A stretch of DNA of 64,000 bases from assembly GCF_012489685.1 (NCBI RefSeq), contig NC_080044.1, positions 79,904,732 through 79,968,731 of the forward strand, given 5' to 3'. Below, in pieces: positions 62,096-64,000 of this stretch (its first letter is position 1; each line of letters starts with the position of its first letter). The notes under the pieces were generated by a model. That model saw only the letters and a program-made list of their open reading frames with translations. It was not told where the DNA came from and searched no databases. The stretch is from Lotus japonicus. Its lineage: Eukaryota > Streptophyta > Magnoliopsida > Fabales > Fabaceae. The position numbers and the translations under genes are program-made.

Positions 62096-62802
62096 GAACA
62101 TATAAATAGTAATTTCAATAATACTTTAAAATTTTCAAAAATATTAGAGTAATTTTTAGAAAATGATTGGTTTTAGTCATCGCTAGAGCTTCGGTCACAT
62201 TGTCATATGCCCAACGAAGAGGACCTGACATACATAAATGTAATTTTTATTAGAGTTAGGTTTTTTTTTATTCTAGGCCAGGCTTAATAAGAATATATTT
62301 ATGAAAAATACTTTTTGCACCACCAAAATTAATACTTACACATTTTACCTTGCAAAAATATCTTAATACACAAAAGTTAAATTTATATAAACAATTTTCT
62401 TTTATGCTTTTTGAAATTTAGATTGTCATCTTATTTTATTCTCTGATTGTCCTCGAAGCCAAAACTCAAAAGGCAAATCAAAGATAGTATTGGACATTTG
62501 GACTTTCTTCCCATGTAACCCAAAAAAAAAAAGACAGTATTGGACATCACTCAGGACAGATAACTAAACAATATTATTAATTTATAACCAGTCATAACAA
62601 GCAGCAGCATTAATTAATTAATAAGTTTAAGTTCGAACCGTGACACGAACCAATGCTAGATACACTAATTTTTTTTGTGTTTGTACAGTTAATTTGTAGA
62701 TAAACACAACTAATTCCACATCTACACAACATGATATGTTACTTTTTGTGAGGTTGAAATGTATTTCAGACAGCAGTTTTCTGTTAGCATGTCCCAGACC
62801 AG
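62096..62802. other. 3' flank of the TON2/FASS gene
   Basis: AT-rich DNA with no recognised gene. The right-hand part is the probable 3' UTR of TON2/FASS. Confidence 0.45.
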
Positions 62803-64000
62803 CTATTCTTCCTCCGGTTCTTCTTCCTCTTGGAGAAGATTTTCTCTGTTGTCATGAGCCCAGAAACCACGCACATCTATGAGCATGCTAGCTACCGTTC
62901 CGCCCTGCTTGCAGGCTAATAGATCAGACAATGTTATCTTGAGAGGATCTGCTGGCTTAACCATATCCCAGATTTCATCGCGTACATCTTCAATACAAAG
63001 TTCATAGTTGCCACCCTCAATCCATTTATGGTGTACATCTCTGTTTTTTTTCCATTAAAAAACATGTCAGTGACATGTCAAAAGTAATAATGCCAAATTA
63101 TATGATTAGTAAATCAAATTGTTAGTTAAGTTCTAACTAATGTCACTGTCTATTTGAGACTTGTAGGACTTGCTCAAGCACTACAAGCAGGAAAACAACA
63201 GTTTGTTTTTTTCTATAGGAAGATTGTATCAGGCAACATCCCAGCATATGGATGCTCCCCTTCTATACTTCCAATAATTGTATTAACTTGTTTAGAAAAC
63301 AAACACTAATCAAAAGATAAGAGGTAAAATACTAAATAGGTAGTGTATGAGCAGCATGATAGTTTACCTGAAAAGTGAGTGAATATCAGCAGTCGTAAGG
63401 TAACCCCTTCCTTGAAGATCAAGGCACCGAAACAAGTATGTCATGCCTTCTGGGGTGTCTTTGTTTTCTAAAGCCAGAACAAAGTCCAAGAAACTCTCAA
63501 AATCCATTTCGCGGGCATTCCCGCCACCAGTCTTTCCGCGGCGAACATGTTCATCATATACTATAAAAAGCAAATTTACTAATTTAGTTCTCATTTAAAG
63601 AAAAAAACAAAAGACAATGAGGATCAAACTATAATTCTATAAATTACACAATGCACTATCCTAAACTAGCCTGAAATGATGTTGCAATCCAGCAGTAAAA
63701 AACTATAGCACAGTAGAATGGAGAGCATACAATGATAGTAACCATGGCTTTATTATAACCATATAGCACTCTGGAATAGGGAATGGGTTCCGCAGATGGT
63801 CATTATTCTCCAAAATTTACACCATAAATGAAAAATGGTAATAATTTCTACCTCTCTCAATAAAAATCTCAGTTAGGGTCCCATCTGCATATTCTCGCAG
63901 CTCCTGCTTGCTTAATGTCCCATTTGCATCTTTATCAAGGGCAAGAAACATGTCTGCAGAAAAATTAAGGACACACAACACAAAATGATAAATAGTTTGA
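62803..64000 (-). CDS. TON2: TON2/FASS, PP2A B''-type regulatory subunit, 5' part off the window
   Basis: Three 3' exons are visible: 63852-63953, 63368-63560 and 62803-63040. Upstream exons lie beyond 64000. TONNEAU2/FASS is the B'' regulatory subunit of protein phosphatase 2A in the TTP complex, which controls cortical microtubule arrays and the preprophase band that sets the plant division plane. The visible part starts in an EF-hand loop (DKDANGTLSKQEL) and continues through EYADGTLTEIFIER, MDFESFLDFVLALENKDTPE, YLFRCLDLQGRGYLTTADIH (a second EF-hand-like region) and HHKWIEGGNYELCIEDVRDE. It ends in the family's acidic tail (LLQEEEEPEEE). These segments match the plant TON2/FASS pattern almost throughout. 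The splice phases are consistent and no break is seen. Confidence 0.93.

Overview
AT-rich, intron-rich DNA from a flowering plant. The protein families (remorin, plastid S1-domain protein, LURP-one, LRR pseudokinase, FASS/TON2), the GT-AG intron structure and the dense short inverted-repeat transposons all point to a dicot nuclear chromosome. A legume is my best guess from the look of the genes and repeats, but nothing here proves it. No bacterial, organellar, CRISPR or viral system is present.

Layout. 1-3483 (-): most of a chloroplast S1 RNA-binding protein of the RLSB/PDE338 type, running off the left edge. 5071-6351 (-): a five-exon remorin. 7848-12464 (-): a young Ty1-copia retrotransposon with 261-bp LTRs and a perfect 5-bp target duplication, disabled by one stop and one frameshift. 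13225-13461 (+): a 78-residue plant protein of unknown function, followed by an antisense LINE tail. About 14.0-25.1 kb is gene-poor and holds a MITE nested inside another MITE of the same family. 25123-30271 (+): a nine-exon protein with an N-terminal C2 domain and a very long coiled coil. 34464-35371 (-): a LURP-one (DUF567) protein. 36-49 kb is mostly transposon debris (Mutator-like TIR elements, a Helitron 3' end, small MITEs, retroposed tails), with one weak candidate locus near 46-49 kb. 53507-57154 (+): a thirteen-exon LRR receptor-like pseudokinase. 58535-61493 (-): NOB1, the endonuclease of 18S rRNA maturation. 62803-right edge (-): the 3' part of TON2/FASS, the PP2A B'' subunit that positions cortical microtubule arrays.

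The genes are unrelated housekeeping and signalling loci, each with its own promoter, and do not form one pathway. Their order matters more: remorin, NT-C2 coiled coil, LURP-one, LRR pseudokinase and NOB1 recall, from memory, gene orders on Arabidopsis chromosomes 1 and 5, so the middle of the window looks like an ancient syntenic block. Four of its genes carry a small MITE in an intron. I did not find a convincing new biological system. The best leads are a duplicated exon segment that copied its own splice donor, a six-heptad coiled-coil triplication, a nested MITE, and tandem splice donors in the pseudokinase.
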